A stretch of DNA of 64,000 bases from Thalassotalea profundi (GCF_014653195.1 NZ_BNAH01000002.1:377-64376), one strand, 5' to 3'. Positions 18,824 through 29,251 are shown, numbered from the stretch's first letter. Notes: generated by a model from the sequence alone, not told the origin. A program made the numbers and translations.

Positions 18824-21661
18824 TTACGCAAATTGACGAACTTCACCATTACCATCAATATTAGTAATACAACGACCGCATAAGTCAGTATGTGTTTCAT
18901 CTTTACCCACATCATCCGTATAATGCCAACAACGTTCACATTTAGTCCCTGTTGAAGCCGCAATAGATAACCATAAACCATCAATTTCAGTTTCAGATGC
19001 ATCTTCTGGTGCAGCATTAACAACATTAACCGTTGCACCTGAAGTAATAAGCACAAAGCGTAACTCGTGACCTAGTTGATTCAACTTATTTGCTAATGCT
19101 TCATTAGCAAATAATGTCACATCAGCTTCAAGTCCTTTACCAACCACTTTTTCTTTACGGGCTAACTCTAACGCTTTATTTACCTCGCCGCGAACGTGTA
19201 AAATATTTTGCCAAAAATCATTACTAAAAGCATAGCTTTCAGGCAAATGTACTAAGCCATCAAACCAAACGTTAGTGAATACAAACTCTTCACGAATGCC
19301 GTTAACTGGTGCAGGTAAAGCTTGCCAAATTTCTTGTGCGGTAAAAGATAAAATAGGTGCCATCCAGCGAGTCATTGCTTCAGCAACCAAGTACATAGCC
19401 GTTTGACATGAACGACGAGCAACACTGTCATCTTTCGCAGTATATTGACGATCTTTAATTATATCTAAATAAAAACCGCCTAATTCTGTTGTACAAAAGT
19501 TCATTAACTTGTGAACGACATTATGAAATTCATATTTTTCATATGCTTGCACAATTTCATCTTGTAATTGTGCCGCTTTACCTAATACCCAACGATCTAA
19601 TGCAACCATATTCTCAGGTGAAACTGAGTGTTCTGATGGTACAAAACCGTTAATATTGGCTAATAAAAACCTTGATGTATTACGAATTCGTCTATATGCA
19701 TCAGCTTGGCGATTAAATATTTCATCTGAAACAGTGATTTCTTGTGTATAGTTAACAGAAGCAACCCATAAACGTAGAATATCAGCTCCAAGCTTATTAG
19801 TAATTTCAGATGGCGTGACCACATTGCCTAATGATTTAGACATTTTGTGACCTTTAACATCAACAGTAAAGCCGTGTGTTAATACTTGCGCATAAGGCGC
19901 TGTACCATTCATAGCAACAGATGACATCATAGACGACATAAACCAACCACGATGTTGATCCGAACCTTCTAAATATAAATCAGCGCGTGTAGAAAATTCA
20001 TCGCGTGCATCAATAACTGTCGAATGCGTTACACCAGAATCAAACCAAACATCTAAAGTATCCGGCACTTTAATATATTCTCTCGCATCATCACCGATTA
20101 ACTCACTTGCTTCTAGATCAAACCACGCTTGAATACCTGTTTTTTCAACACGTAATGCAATTTCTTCAATGAGCTCAACACTACGAGGATGCAAAGCACC
20201 TGTATCTTGGTGAATAAAAAGTGCGATCGGCACTCCCCATGTACGCTGACGTGAAATACACCAATCGGGACGACCTTCAACCATTGATTCAATACGGCTT
20301 TGCCCCCAGTCTGGTATCCATTGGGTTTTCTTAATTTCGTCTAAAGATGCTTGTCTCAGCCCTTTATTATCCATACTAATAAACCATTGCGGTGTAGCAC
20401 GGAAGATAATAGGCGTTTTATGTCTCCAACAATGAGGATATGAATGTTCATACGCATGATGATGTAACAAAGCTCCACGCTCATTTAATAATTCTACAAT
20501 GGTGGCATTAGCTTTAAATACATGCTGACCAGCAAATAAAGGCGTGTCTTCTAAAAATACACCATTAGCGCCAACAGGATTGTAAATTTCTAGATCATAT
20601 TTTTTACTTACCGAAAAATCGTCAACACCATGACCACCAGCTGTATGAACACAGCCAGTACCAGAGTCAGTAGTTACATGTTCACCACAAATAAATGGAA
20701 CGGTGAGATCATAAAATGGATGTTGTACTCGTTTAAGTTCAAGATCTGCACCTTTACAATAGCCAAGTGCGTGGTATTTACTAATTCCAAAACGATCCAT
20801 ACAAGAGGAAACTAGATCAGAAGCTAGAATTAAACGAAACTTACCTTGTTCGTTTTCACATTGAACTAAACTATATTCAACCTCGGGGTGAACCGATATC
20901 GCTCGGTTTGCTGGCAATGTCCATGGCGTTGTTGTCCAAATAACTGTTGATATGTCACCTTCACCAACATGACCTTCAGGATGAGAAAAAACTTCACAAA
21001 TTGCAGGGTCTGCTGCCTTAAACGCAACATCAATTGCTGGAGACTGTTTATCTATATATTCTACTTCAGCCTCAGCTAACGCCGAACCACAATCTGTACA
21101 CCAATGCACAGGCTTAAAACCTTGCTGAATATGGCCATTTTCAGCAATTTTACCCAACGCACGGATAATATTTGCTTCAGTATCAAAATCCATTGTTAGA
21201 TAAGGTTTATTCCAATCAGCGAAAACCCCTAAACGTTTAAAATCTTCACGTTGTCCGTCTACTTGCTTTGCAGCGTAGTCACGACATTTTTGACGAAACT
21301 CAGCTGCAGAAACTTTATGCCCAGGTTTGCCAACCTTTTTTTCTACCATTAATTCAATCGGTAAACCATGACAATCCCAGCCAGGTACATAAGGTGAGTC
21401 AAAATCTGAAAGCGTTTTTGATTTTACGATAATATCTTTTAAAATTTTGTTAACAGCATGACCTAAGTGAATATTACCATTTGCATACGGAGGCCCGTCG
21501 TGCAAAATAAACGATTTTTTACCCTTTTTAGCTGCGCGAATTTTGCCGTACAGATCTTTACTTGCCCAATCTTTTAGCATTTGCGGTTCACGATTTGCCA
21601 TATTTCCTTTCATTGGAAACGCAGTATCTGGCAAATTCAGGGTATGTTTATAATCACTCAT
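18824..21661 (-). CDS. ileS: Isoleucyl-tRNA synthetase
   Basis: Charges tRNA-Ile; class I enzyme with editing domain. 945 residues (E. coli 938). The HIGH-type motif reads HLGH within [12 protein letters not shown] near residue 60, and KMSKS is at 606-610. The CP1 editing domain contains [12 protein letters not shown]. The C-terminal zinc ribbon has CERC...CGRC just before the end, marking the bacterial mupirocin-sensitive IleS type. Follows ribF with 21 bp spacing, so co-transcribed with it. Confidence 0.98.
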   Translation of the reverse strand: MSDYKHTLNLPDTAFPMKGNMANREPQMLKDWASKDLYGKIRAAKKGKKSFILHDGPPYANGNIHLGHAVNKILKDIIVKSKTLSDFDSPYVPGWDCHGLPIELMVEKKVGKPGHKVSAAEFRQKCRDYAAKQVDGQREDFKRLGVFADWNKPYLTMDFDTEANIIRALGKIAENGHIQQGFKPVHWCTDCGSALAEAEVEYIDKQSPAIDVAFKAADPAICEVFSHPEGHVGEGDISTVIWTTTPWTLPANRAISVHPEVEYSLVQCENEQGKFRLILASDLVSSCMDRFGISKYHALGYCKGADLELKRVQHPFYDLTVPFICGEHVTTDSGTGCVHTAGGHGVDDFSVSKKYDLEIYNPVGANGVFLEDTPLFAGQHVFKANATIVELLNERGALLHHHAYEHSYPHCWRHKTPIIFRATPQWFISMDNKGLRQASLDEIKKTQWIPDWGQSRIESMVEGRPDWCISRQRTWGVPIALFIHQDTGALHPRSVELIEEIALRVEKTGIQAWFDLEASELIGDDAREYIKVPDTLDVWFDSGVTHSTVIDARDEFSTRADLYLEGSDQHRGWFMSSMMSSVAMNGTAPYAQVLTHGFTVDVKGHKMSKSLGNVVTPSEITNKLGADILRLWVASVNYTQEITVSDEIFNRQADAYRRIRNTSRFLLANINGFVPSEHSVSPENMVALDRWVLGKAAQLQDEIVQAYEKYEFHNVVHKLMNFCTTELGGFYLDIIKDRQYTAKDDSVARRSCQTAMYLVAEAMTRWMAPILSFTAQEIWQALPAPVNGIREEFVFTNVWFDGLVHLPESYAFSNDFWQNILHVRGEVNKALELARKEKVVGKGLEADVTLFANEALANKLNQLGHELRFVLITSGATVNVVNAAPEDASETEIDGLWLSIAASTGTKCERCWHYTDDVGKDETHTDLCGRCITNIDGNGEVRQFA

Positions 21662-21682
21662 TTAAATTCATATCCGTTATAA

Positions 21683-22639
21683 TTAATGTGGTTGGTTTTC
21701 AGTTATGCTCAAAAGTACGTTACGAGCATTATTACAGTCAATTGCTATTTGTTCTGTTAGCTCAGTTATTGACGCAAATTTTATTTCGTCGCGAAGCTTA
21801 CGCAACAATTGAACTTCGATAATTTCGCCATATATTGATTGATTAAAATCAAATATATGAACCTCTAATTGCTGTCTAACACCATCTATTGTCGGGCGTT
21901 TTCCAATATTAGCAACACCACTATATTGGACTTTTGGGGTGTTAACTTTGACAACATAAACACCAGATACAGGAGAAACTCTACGTTTAAGTAAAATATT
22001 CGCTGTTGGAAATCCTAACTCACGGCCACGTTTATCACCATGGAAGACACGACCTATTATTGCGTAAGGACGTCCTAACATTTTTTCAGCCTCTGCTAAA
22101 TCACCTCTAACTAATGCTTTGCGAATTTCAGTACTACTGATCCTACAATCTTCTAGTTTATAGCTTGCAGTATCAGACACGCTAAAATTAAATTCTTTAC
22201 CTGCATTTTGAAGCATAGAAAAATTGCCTAAGCGATTTTTACCAAAATGAAAATCGTCACCAATAATTAAATGCTTAATATTAAGTTTGTTAACCAATAA
22301 TTGTTCAACAAAATCAGTAGCCGTCAAATTAGCAAATTTACGATTAAAATTAACACAAATTAAATAATCAACGCCTAAACGTTTTAACAATACATATTTA
22401 TCACGCAACCGTGTTAGCCTTGCCGGTGCTGTACTAGGTGAAAATAACTCTTGAGGCTGAGGTTCGAACACCATGACCGCCGAGGCAACACCTTTCTTTT
22501 GTGCTTGTGAGACTAATGCTTCTATAACGCGCCCGTGACCTAAATGAACACCATCAAAGTTACCAATAGTTAACACACACCCTTGACGAGAAAATTGCGT
22601 TTTTAACTCGATATTATGTATGCCACGGATTAACTGCAT
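21683..22639 (-). CDS. ribF: Bifunctional riboflavin kinase / FAD synthetase
   Basis: Phosphorylates riboflavin to FMN and adenylylates FMN to FAD. 318 residues. The N-terminal nucleotidyltransferase has GNFDGVHLGH (about 27-36) and the ISSTEIR motif; the C-terminal flavokinase domain has GRVFHGDKRGRELGFPTAN. Between murJ and ileS in the conserved order, and probably transcribed with ileS. Confidence 0.97.
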   Translation of the reverse strand: MQLIRGIHNIELKTQFSRQGCVLTIGNFDGVHLGHGRVIEALVSQAQKKGVASAVMVFEPQPQELFSPSTAPARLTRLRDKYVLLKRLGVDYLICVNFNRKFANLTATDFVEQLLVNKLNIKHLIIGDDFHFGKNRLGNFSMLQNAGKEFNFSVSDTASYKLEDCRISSTEIRKALVRGDLAEAEKMLGRPYAIIGRVFHGDKRGRELGFPTANILLKRRVSPVSGVYVVKVNTPKVQYSGVANIGKRPTIDGVRQQLEVHIFDFNQSIYGEIIEVQLLRKLRDEIKFASITELTEQIAIDCNNARNVLLSITENQPH

Positions 22640-22776
22640 TTAGCTAAATAACCTTTAAAACCCCACTATTACATTCAACACTAGCAATAGTATTATAAAA
22701 AAATCGACGAATTATAGCTTAGTCGTTAATAAGATTCAGCCCTTGAACGCAATTTGTTCGAAATAATTTAGCTCTA

Positions 22777-24351
22777 TTAAGTAACTTTAAAATCTTGAAA
22801 ACGCACGCCAAGAAGTATTAAGCCAATAAAATAGCTCACCACACCTGCAAGTATACAATAAAAAAGCTTAATAAGTTGTTCTAAAACAGTTAGTTGCAAC
22901 CAAACATTAAACTCTGGTGATAACCAATAAACAATTGCAGCCATGAGGCCTGCAGCTAATACTATTTTGACAATAAACACTTTAGTTTTCTTAGACAATT
23001 GAAAGATACTGTTAGTTTTTAGTCCATGATAGAGTAAATACGCATTAAGAGTTGCTGACATTGATGTCGCTAATGCTAAACCAACATACCCTAAAAATGG
23101 CGCAAGCATTAGATTAAACGCCATATTAGCCACCATCGCTTTAATCGCAATTTTTACAGGTGTTTTTGTGTCTTGTCTTGCATAATAACCTGGAGCTAAA
23201 ATTTTAATAAACATAAAGCTTAATAAGCCTGATAAATACGCAAATAAAGCAAATGAAACTTGAGTTACTTCATATGAAGTAAATTCACCTCGCATAAATA
23301 ACACCATAATAATCGGTTGTGCTAACACCATGAGTCCAGCAAGTGCCGGCCAACCAAATACGTTAATAACCCTAATTCCCCAATCAAGTGTTTGGGTAAA
23401 CTCACTGGTATTTTTAGTTGCATGAAGACGAGCTAAACTGGGTAAAATAACAGTAGCGATACCAATTCCAAAAAGTCCTAAAGGAAACTCTAATAAACGA
23501 TCAGCATAATATAACCAACTGATTGAGCCAGTAATTAAAAAACTCGCAATTAACGTATCTAATAATAAATTTATCTGTGTAACTGACACTCCAAACAATG
23601 CAGGTATGATCAACTTTCTTACTTTAATTACCCCAGGAGCGTTCCACGCCCATAGAGGTTTTACTAAAACCCCAGCACGGATCAAAAAAGGAATTTGAAA
23701 TAAAAACTGAACAACCCCTCCAAGAAACACTCCCCAAGCTAAAGCATATTGTGGTTCTTCAAACCAAGAGTGACCAACCAAAGCTATACTAATAATACAG
23801 ACATTCAGTAGAACGGGTGTAAATGCAGCTACAGCGAACTTACCCAAAGTATTTAGCACAGCGCCCGCTAAAGCCGTTAATGTGATAAACCATAAATAAG
23901 GAAAAGTAATTTTCAAAAGCGCTGAGGCCAACGTAAACTTATCTGCCGTTTCCCCACCATTAAACCAGTCTAAAAACCAGCCAAAGCCAAATAAAGCCAC
24001 CAATATCGGGGAAGCTATTACACCTACGAATGTAACAATAGTAACAATGACACCCAAAGTACCTGATACTTGGGCTATTAGTTGCTTAGTATGCGTATTG
24101 CTGTCATCACCTTGTGCAATATCTTTTTCATGATACTCTGAAAGAACCGGTACAAATGCTTGTGCGAATGCACCTTCACCAAATAACCGTCTTAAAAAAT
24201 TAGGAATTTTATTTGCAAAAAAGAAGACATCAGCCGCAGCACTTGCGCCAATAAAGCTAGCAATAACCACATCTCTAACTAAACCTAAAACTCGAGATAT
24301 TAACGTCATTACACTTACAATAATGCCAGATTTTACTAACTTTCTACTCAA
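22777..24351 (-). CDS. murJ: Lipid II flippase MurJ
   Basis: Moves the peptidoglycan precursor lipid II across the inner membrane. 524 residues with about 14 hydrophobic segments and the MOP-superfamily MviN signatures: SRVLGLVRD near residue 20, RRLFGEGAFAQAFVPV about 53-68 and a PGYYARQDTKTPVK loop about 388-401. First gene of the murJ-ribF-ileS strand, divergent from rpsT across about 300 bp. Confidence 0.97.
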   Translation of the reverse strand: MSRKLVKSGIIVSVMTLISRVLGLVRDVVIASFIGASAAADVFFFANKIPNFLRRLFGEGAFAQAFVPVLSEYHEKDIAQGDDSNTHTKQLIAQVSGTLGVIVTIVTFVGVIASPILVALFGFGWFLDWFNGGETADKFTLASALLKITFPYLWFITLTALAGAVLNTLGKFAVAAFTPVLLNVCIISIALVGHSWFEEPQYALAWGVFLGGVVQFLFQIPFLIRAGVLVKPLWAWNAPGVIKVRKLIIPALFGVSVTQINLLLDTLIASFLITGSISWLYYADRLLEFPLGLFGIGIATVILPSLARLHATKNTSEFTQTLDWGIRVINVFGWPALAGLMVLAQPIIMVLFMRGEFTSYEVTQVSFALFAYLSGLLSFMFIKILAPGYYARQDTKTPVKIAIKAMVANMAFNLMLAPFLGYVGLALATSMSATLNAYLLYHGLKTNSIFQLSKKTKVFIVKIVLAAGLMAAIVYWLSPEFNVWLQLTVLEQLIKLFYCILAGVVSYFIGLILLGVRFQDFKVT

Positions 24352-24655
24352 CGGATAACCTCTTTAATAAATCTGAAAAATCAAAAACACGATATTTACA
24401 ATCAACGCTAAAATTAATAGCTATAAAGGATAGCCGTATTATGATGCTATCCTCATAATTTAAACAAGCCATTACTCGCTTATTTCACCTCAATGGTATA
24501 AATGCCCGGCAATAATCTGTATCATATTGCCACTGACAATTTGATCCGCGATATTTTTTAAATAAAACCGCTAAAAGATTTGACAAAGTCGGTAAAAAAA
24601 GGCATATTTCGTCGCCTTAAATTTAAGCTATATTTAATCATTTTAGGAGTTCACC
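24352..24655. other. murJ / rpsT divergent spacer
   Basis: Contains the rpsT promoter (24580-24608) and a perfect 7-bp inverted repeat GGCAATA-N10-TATTGCC at 24508-24531, about 50 bp upstream of it. No coding potential was seen on either strand. Confidence 0.5.
24580..24608 (+). promoter_or_regulatory. rpsT promoter
   Basis: A consensus -35 TTGACA (24580-24585), 17-bp spacer and -10 CATATT (24603-24608) place a start near 24615, giving a leader of about 40 nt before the rpsT initiation codon. Confidence 0.6.
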
Positions 24656-24916
24656 TTGGCTAACTCAAAGCAAGCTAAGAAACGTGCGGTTCAATCAGAA
24701 AAACGCCGTCAACATAATGCAAGTCGTCGTTCAATGATGCGCACTTTATTAAAGAAAGTAATCGCTGCCATTGAAGCCGGTGACAAAGAAGTTGCAACAA
24801 AAGAATTTGCTGCTGCTACACCAATCCTTGATCGCTATGCTGTTAAAGGCCTTATTCACAAGAATAAAGCTGCTCGTAGTAAAAGTCGTTTAAACGCGGC
24901 GATCAAAGCGCTTTAA
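24656..24916 (+). CDS. rpsT: 30S ribosomal protein S20
   Basis: 86-residue basic protein (E. coli 87) that binds 16S rRNA near the 5' domain. It opens with [20 protein letters not shown] after the initiator and ends AAIKAL. The start codon is TTG, preceded by AGGAG. E. coli rpsT also starts with UUG, a feature linked there to S20 translational autocontrol. Monocistronic, with a strong terminator. Confidence 0.98.
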   Translation: MANSKQAKKRAVQSEKRRQHNASRRSMMRTLLKKVIAAIEAGDKEVATKEFAAATPILDRYAVKGLIHKNKAARSKSRLNAAIKAL

Positions 24917-24934
24917 TTAGTGTAAACTTAATTT

Positions 24935-24961
24935 AAAAAACCGGCTTACGCCGGTTTTTTT
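24935..24961 (+). terminator. rpsT terminator
   Basis: AAAAAACCGGC-TTAC-GCCGGTTTTTTT: an 11-bp stem with a GC core and a T-run, 19 bp after the rpsT stop. Confidence 0.92.
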
Positions 24962-25072
24962 ATATCAAAAATACACTAAATAACTATTTATTGCCTTTAT
25001 TTTATCTCGCCCCTTGTCTTCTTACTCAATTTTTTTTAGTCTCTAGCCGACAATAAAAATAAGGCTAGCACA

Positions 25073-26728
25073 ATGAAAATTACAACACTTGCAATAGCAT
25101 TACTATTTGCTACTTCCACTATCAGCGGCTGTACTGACGCACCAACAACGACTGAAAATGTAAAACCAACGCTTATACCCGAATATAAAGATCGTTTAGA
25201 TATTTATCAAACGATTGAGCTTACTGCTGATTTAAGCCACCTTACAAAAGAACAAAAGCAAATGTTAGGTTTATTGATAGAAGCATCTGACATCATGGAT
25301 GAGCTTTTTTGGAAGCAAGCCTATGGTGACAACAAAGAGGCTTTCCTTGCAAGTATAACCGATGAAAAAGTGCGTAAATTCACCACAATTAATTATGGTC
25401 CTTGGGATAGATTAGATGGTGATAAAACCTTTTTAACTGGCTACGCCCCAAAGCAACCTGGCGCTCAATTTTATCCAACGGATATGACTAAAGCAGAATT
25501 AGAAGCAAGTAATCTTGAAGATAAAAAAGGCTTATATTCTTTAATCAAACGTAATGAACAAGGGGAACTAACCTCTATCGCATATTCTGAAGCTTATAGT
25601 GAAGAATTAAACAGAGCAGCAGTAATACTCGAAAAAGCATCGACATTAGCAAAAGATAAAGAGTTTGCTAATTATTTAAAAATGCGGGCTCAGGCACTTC
25701 GTACAGATGAATATCAAGCTTCAGACTTTGCTTGGATGGACATGAAAAACAATCCTATTGATGTTGTTATCGGTCCAATAGAGACTTATGAGGATCAATT
25801 ATTTGGTTATCGTACTGCTTTTGAATCTTATGTATTAGTTAAAGATCTTTCATGGAGTGAAAAGTTAGCAAAATATGCCGCCTTTTTGCCTGAATTACAA
25901 AAAGGTTTACCTGTTCATAAGAAATATAAAACTGAAACTCCCGGTTCTGATGCTGATTTAAATGCATATGATGTTATTTACTATGCTGGACACTCCAATG
26001 CAGGTAGCAAAACTATTGCAATAAATTTACCTAACGATGAAACTGTTCAACTCGAAAAAGGCACTCGCCGTTTACAGCTAAAAAATGCAATGCGGGCAAA
26101 ATATGACGCAATCCTTGTACCGATAGCGCAAGAATTAATAGTACCTGAGCAGCGAAAAAATGTAACGTTTAATGCTTTTTTTGCTAACACTATGTTTCAT
26201 GAAGTCGCTCATGGTTTAGGCATTAAAAACACCATAAATGATAAAGGTACTGTTCGCCAAGCTCTTAAAGAACATGCCTCAGCACTAGAAGAAGGGAAGG
26301 CTGATATTTTAGGCTTATACATGATACGTCAGTTACTTGAAAAAGGAGCAATTGAAGAAGGTGTACTTGCGGACTACTATACAACCTTCTTGGCTGGTAT
26401 ATTCCGCTCTGTTCGATTTGGCGCAAGCTCGGCTCATGGTAAAGCTAATATGGTTCGCTTTAATTATTTCGCCAAACATAAAGCTTTTGATCGCAATGAA
26501 GAAGGCTTATATAGCGTTAATATGGAAAAAATGAGTGAAGCAATTGATTCACTTTCAGCACTAATATTAGAACTTCAAGGCAATGGTGATTATCAAGGCG
26601 TTGATAATTTAGTTAATGATAGCGGTTTTATCGGTGAAACATTAACTCAGGATTTAAACAAATTATCACTAGCAAATATTCCTGTTGATATTACTTTTGA
26701 ACAAGGTAAAAAAACATTAGGACTTTAG
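25073..26728 (+). CDS. Peptidase M49 (dipeptidyl-peptidase III)-like metallopeptidase lipoprotein
   Basis: 551 residues. The signal peptide ends TISGC with a lipidated Cys20, so an envelope location is likely. A zinc site is seen as HEVAH (376-380) followed by the glutamate motif EEGKAD (406-411), the layout of M49 peptidases (HELLGH ... EECRAE). Here the first motif is a standard five-residue HExxH rather than the six-residue HExxGH of classical DPP III. Bacterial relatives are often annotated as DPP III-family zinc hydrolases. Probably degrades oligopeptides; substrate unknown. Single gene with a hairpin downstream. Confidence 0.8.
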   Translation: MKITTLAIALLFATSTISGCTDAPTTTENVKPTLIPEYKDRLDIYQTIELTADLSHLTKEQKQMLGLLIEASDIMDELFWKQAYGDNKEAFLASITDEKVRKFTTINYGPWDRLDGDKTFLTGYAPKQPGAQFYPTDMTKAELEASNLEDKKGLYSLIKRNEQGELTSIAYSEAYSEELNRAAVILEKASTLAKDKEFANYLKMRAQALRTDEYQASDFAWMDMKNNPIDVVIGPIETYEDQLFGYRTAFESYVLVKDLSWSEKLAKYAAFLPELQKGLPVHKKYKTETPGSDADLNAYDVIYYAGHSNAGSKTIAINLPNDETVQLEKGTRRLQLKNAMRAKYDAILVPIAQELIVPEQRKNVTFNAFFANTMFHEVAHGLGIKNTINDKGTVRQALKEHASALEEGKADILGLYMIRQLLEKGAIEEGVLADYYTTFLAGIFRSVRFGASSAHGKANMVRFNYFAKHKAFDRNEEGLYSVNMEKMSEAIDSLSALILELQGNGDYQGVDNLVNDSGFIGETLTQDLNKLSLANIPVDITFEQGKKTLGL

Positions 26729-26756
26729 CGTTTAATCATAAGAGTAATTAACTACA

Positions 26757-26827
26757 GCGCTTATATTCAACAGATTAGATGTAATATTTATTCAGATTCT
26801 ACTAAAAATATAAGCGCCTATTTTATT
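26757..26827 (+). terminator. Hairpin after the M49-like gene
   Basis: GCGCTTATATT pairs perfectly (11 bp) with AATATAAGCGC across a 39-base loop, followed by a T-rich CTATTTTATTTG stretch, about 30 bp after the stop codon. Probably a terminator despite the long loop. Confidence 0.5.
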
Positions 26828-26907
26828 TGTGTATTTAATAGTGATATTTAATTTTTATTCACTATAATTAATTTATCACTTATTTATGGACGATTTTATT
26901 AAGCAAA

Positions 26908-27663
26908 ATGAATTACTTGAAATGGCTACTCTTAGGTTCAATTTTTTCTCTTTCTGGTATGGCAAACGCACAAGAAATTACTGCATATACCGAATTGCTT
27001 ACGCCTTATCAAATACTTGATGAAGATAACAAACTGACCGGTTTTTCTACCGCAGTTGTTAAAACATTAGCCAATAAAGTAAATGATACCGTTAATTTCG
27101 AATTACTGCCTTGGGAGCGAGCATATAGAGGCGTTAAAGAAAATAAAAATACATTGATTTTTTCTCTTTACAGGTCGAAGCAAAGAGAAAAACACTTCAA
27201 ATGGGTAGGAAAACTTGATGAGAATATCCACAATTTTTATGCCTTAAGAAGTAATGTAGCTACACATATCAAATCAGAAAAAGCCACAAAAAGACTTATC
27301 ACTGCTGTTATTTCAAACTCTTATGAAGATAAAACGCTTACCGCTAGAGGTTACACCAATTTAATGCGTGTAAGTAATGAAAAGCAAGTGGTCAACATGT
27401 TATTTTCGCATCGCATAGATCTATTATTTGGTAGCGAAGTGACTATCGCTAATTTAGTAACCGAAGCAGGAAGATCAATAGATGATATAATCAAACTTGT
27501 CCCTATTTCAAATTGGGGAGATGGGCTATATATTGCATTTAATAAAGATAGTGACGCTGATCTTGTTAAAAAATATCAGCGCGCTTATCAAGAATTATTG
27601 AACGATGGGGTAATTACTAAACTCAAAAAACAACATTTCAAATTTAACTATATCGCTCCTTAA
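26908..27663 (+). CDS. Periplasmic solute-binding protein (family 3 type), orphan
   Basis: 251 residues with signal peptide MNYLKWLLLGSIFSLSGMANA|QE and the SBP_bac_3 pattern (TPYQILDEDNKLTGFSTAVV near residues 31-50, NFELLPWERAYRGVK about 66-80). No permease or ATPase gene adjoins it, and no sensor kinase follows. Such orphans are common in marine Alteromonadales and may bind amino acids or act in sensing. Ligand not predictable. Confidence 0.75.
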   Translation: MNYLKWLLLGSIFSLSGMANAQEITAYTELLTPYQILDEDNKLTGFSTAVVKTLANKVNDTVNFELLPWERAYRGVKENKNTLIFSLYRSKQREKHFKWVGKLDENIHNFYALRSNVATHIKSEKATKRLITAVISNSYEDKTLTARGYTNLMRVSNEKQVVNMLFSHRIDLLFGSEVTIANLVTEAGRSIDDIIKLVPISNWGDGLYIAFNKDSDADLVKKYQRAYQELLNDGVITKLKKQHFKFNYIAP

Positions 27664-27694
27664 GTAAGAAACGAATAAGATAGTTAAATATTAA

Positions 27695-28120
27695 TTATTT
27701 AGTTTCTAAAAATGCAAAAGCAGTAGAAAATGCTTCTTCCTGAAACTTTTTTAACCCTGTATCACGAAAGTCAATATTGACCTGTGTTTTATTCCAAGCT
27801 GATTTGATATATGTGCTTGACACTATATCCACTGTAATATCTTCAATTAATTGAATAGCTGCTTCTAGTTTGAAACCAACAGGTCCACCAGAAAACTTTC
27901 CTTTTAATGCTCTGCCTTTAATAACAACATGCTCAATTTTATAGTCACTTAAAAATTTAGCAAAAGTGAATTGAAACTTTTTCATTTGCTCCGCATCACC
28001 AGCATCATTAATACTAATTTTAGGCACACGGATATGAGGAATGTCATACAATCCATTTTCTCGTGTCATAACACAAATAATTGCATCATTACCTTTCAAC
28101 TCTACACCACAAACTCTCAT
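27695..28120 (-). CDS. DUF3010 family protein
   Basis: 141-residue soluble protein beginning MRVCGVELKGNDAIICV, with a central RALKGKFSGGPVGFKLEAAIQL segment. It resembles the DUF3010 family found in gammaproteobacteria, which has no known function; the opening beta-hairpin GVELKGND suggests an RNase H/actin-like fold, but this is a guess. Same strand as the 79-residue gene at 28192 and about 70 bp after it. Confidence 0.65.
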   Translation of the reverse strand: MRVCGVELKGNDAIICVMTRENGLYDIPHIRVPKISINDAGDAEQMKKFQFTFAKFLSDYKIEHVVIKGRALKGKFSGGPVGFKLEAAIQLIEDITVDIVSSTYIKSAWNKTQVNIDFRDTGLKKFQEEAFSTAFAFLETK

Positions 28121-28191
28121 GCTTAACCTCTTTTTATTAAGCCGTAACTTTTATAAATAGATTATACGTAAGAACGTCTTTGACTACAGCC

Positions 28192-28431
28192 TTATTTACT
28201 GTCTTTTTTCAGCTTAATAATTAAATCAATATGAGGAATAAGCTCTTCAATTTCTCGTATATGATCCCTAAGCGATTGCCATTGTGCCAATTCAAGTTTT
28301 CCTGAATCAAGAATAGCTCGCTTCAATTCACTAACCAAAGAGTTTCCATCACTTTGTTCAATAAACTCATTAATACGTAATAGGTCATCAAGGTCTGCTT
28401 GCGATAGAATATTTACTTCTTTATTAGCCAT
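28192..28431 (-). CDS. Small conserved-looking protein of unknown function (79 aa)
   Basis: Not recognised. A soluble, all-helical, acidic 79-residue protein (DLDDLLRINEFIEQSD; QWQSLRDHIREIEELIPHIDLIIKLKK) with heptad-like leucines, so possibly a coiled-coil dimer. Its ribosome-binding region lies in one arm of a perfect inverted repeat (28438-28472). Located between DUF3010 and a GNAT gene on the same strand. Confidence 0.55.
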   Translation of the reverse strand: MANKEVNILSQADLDDLLRINEFIEQSDGNSLVSELKRAILDSGKLELAQWQSLRDHIREIEELIPHIDLIIKLKKDSK

Positions 28432-28437
28432 ATAATT

Positions 28438-28472
28438 CTTTCACTTATCGTTACTTATATACTAAGTGAAAG
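28438..28472 (-). promoter_or_regulatory. Inverted repeat over the ribosome-binding region of the 79-aa gene
   Basis: CTTTCACTTA and TAAGTGAAAG are perfect 10-bp arms separated by 15 bases, and the 3' arm on the minus strand ends 6 bp before the ATG. Folding would hide the AAGTGAAAG segment that serves as a weak Shine-Dalgarno. It could equally be a palindromic operator. Confidence 0.45.
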
Positions 28473-28545
28473 TATAGACACTAATCTGAGATACGCAGAA
28501 TTACCTACATAATACTCTACAGTTCAAAACACCTTGAACTTATAA

Positions 28546-29031
28546 TTAACACTTTTTAGCGAAGTCTATTAAGGTATCGCCTGACATCCTATAACCAATC
28601 CATTCATTTTGTGGCTCTGCACCTAATGATTCATAAAACTCTCTTGACGGAGTATTCCAATCTAAACAACTCCACTCAAAACGACCACAACCTTTATCAA
28701 CGGCAATCTTGGCTAAATGTTTCAGTAATGCAATACCTGCCCCTTTACCTCGATGCTCTAGAGAGACATATAAATCTTCTAAATACAATCCAGGCTTAGC
28801 CAACCAAGTAGAGTAGTTATAAAAATAAACAGAAAAACCAATAGCTTTACCTTCTAATTCACAAATTAAACCATAAACACCGCTATGCTCAGCAAACATA
28901 CTGTCTTTAATAGTTTCCGTTGTCGCTAACACTTCATTTTCTGCTTTTTCATAAATCGCAAGCTCACGAATAAAGTATAAAATAGTGTCACAATCATCTT
29001 CAGTTGCTGGGCGTATAATTAATTGGCTCAT
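28546..29031 (-). CDS. GNAT family N-acetyltransferase
   Basis: 161 residues from the ATG at 29031 (a TTG five codons upstream is in frame). It has the acetyl-CoA-binding segment YLEDLYVSLEHRGKGAGIALL (R/Q-x2-G-x-G/A as RGKGAG) and the C-terminal WNTPSREFYESLGA. The layout RPATEDDCDTILYFIRELAIYEKAENEV is that of the SAT1/SAT2-like diamine or thialysine acetyltransferases, so a small amine substrate is plausible but not shown. Confidence 0.88.
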   Translation of the reverse strand: MSQLIIRPATEDDCDTILYFIRELAIYEKAENEVLATTETIKDSMFAEHSGVYGLICELEGKAIGFSVYFYNYSTWLAKPGLYLEDLYVSLEHRGKGAGIALLKHLAKIAVDKGCGRFEWSCLDWNTPSREFYESLGAEPQNEWIGYRMSGDTLIDFAKKC

Positions 29032-29251
29032 AGATCTACTTATCAAATGGTTGTTAATATTGGCAAAGCAATTTACCGTTATTTCACTTAAAATGAAAGA
29101 GATTGAACGATATAGCTCATACCTATTTTGAGTATAATTAGCAACTTTCCATCAAACTATATGGTAATTGTAAAGGTGTTATTTACTTAAAGATGAACTA
29201 ATGTATAGTCTAACGCTCTATATATAATCTAGTGCTTTTCAGGACACCATA

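Noticed and set aside
18814-19056. 80-codon frame on the minus strand
   Set aside because: It lies wholly inside ileS in another frame, is repetitive in Leu/Met/Lys and shows no domain.
22461-22480. tRNA T-loop-like GGTTCGAAC
   Set aside because: It lies inside ribF and has no acceptor or anticodon stem around it.
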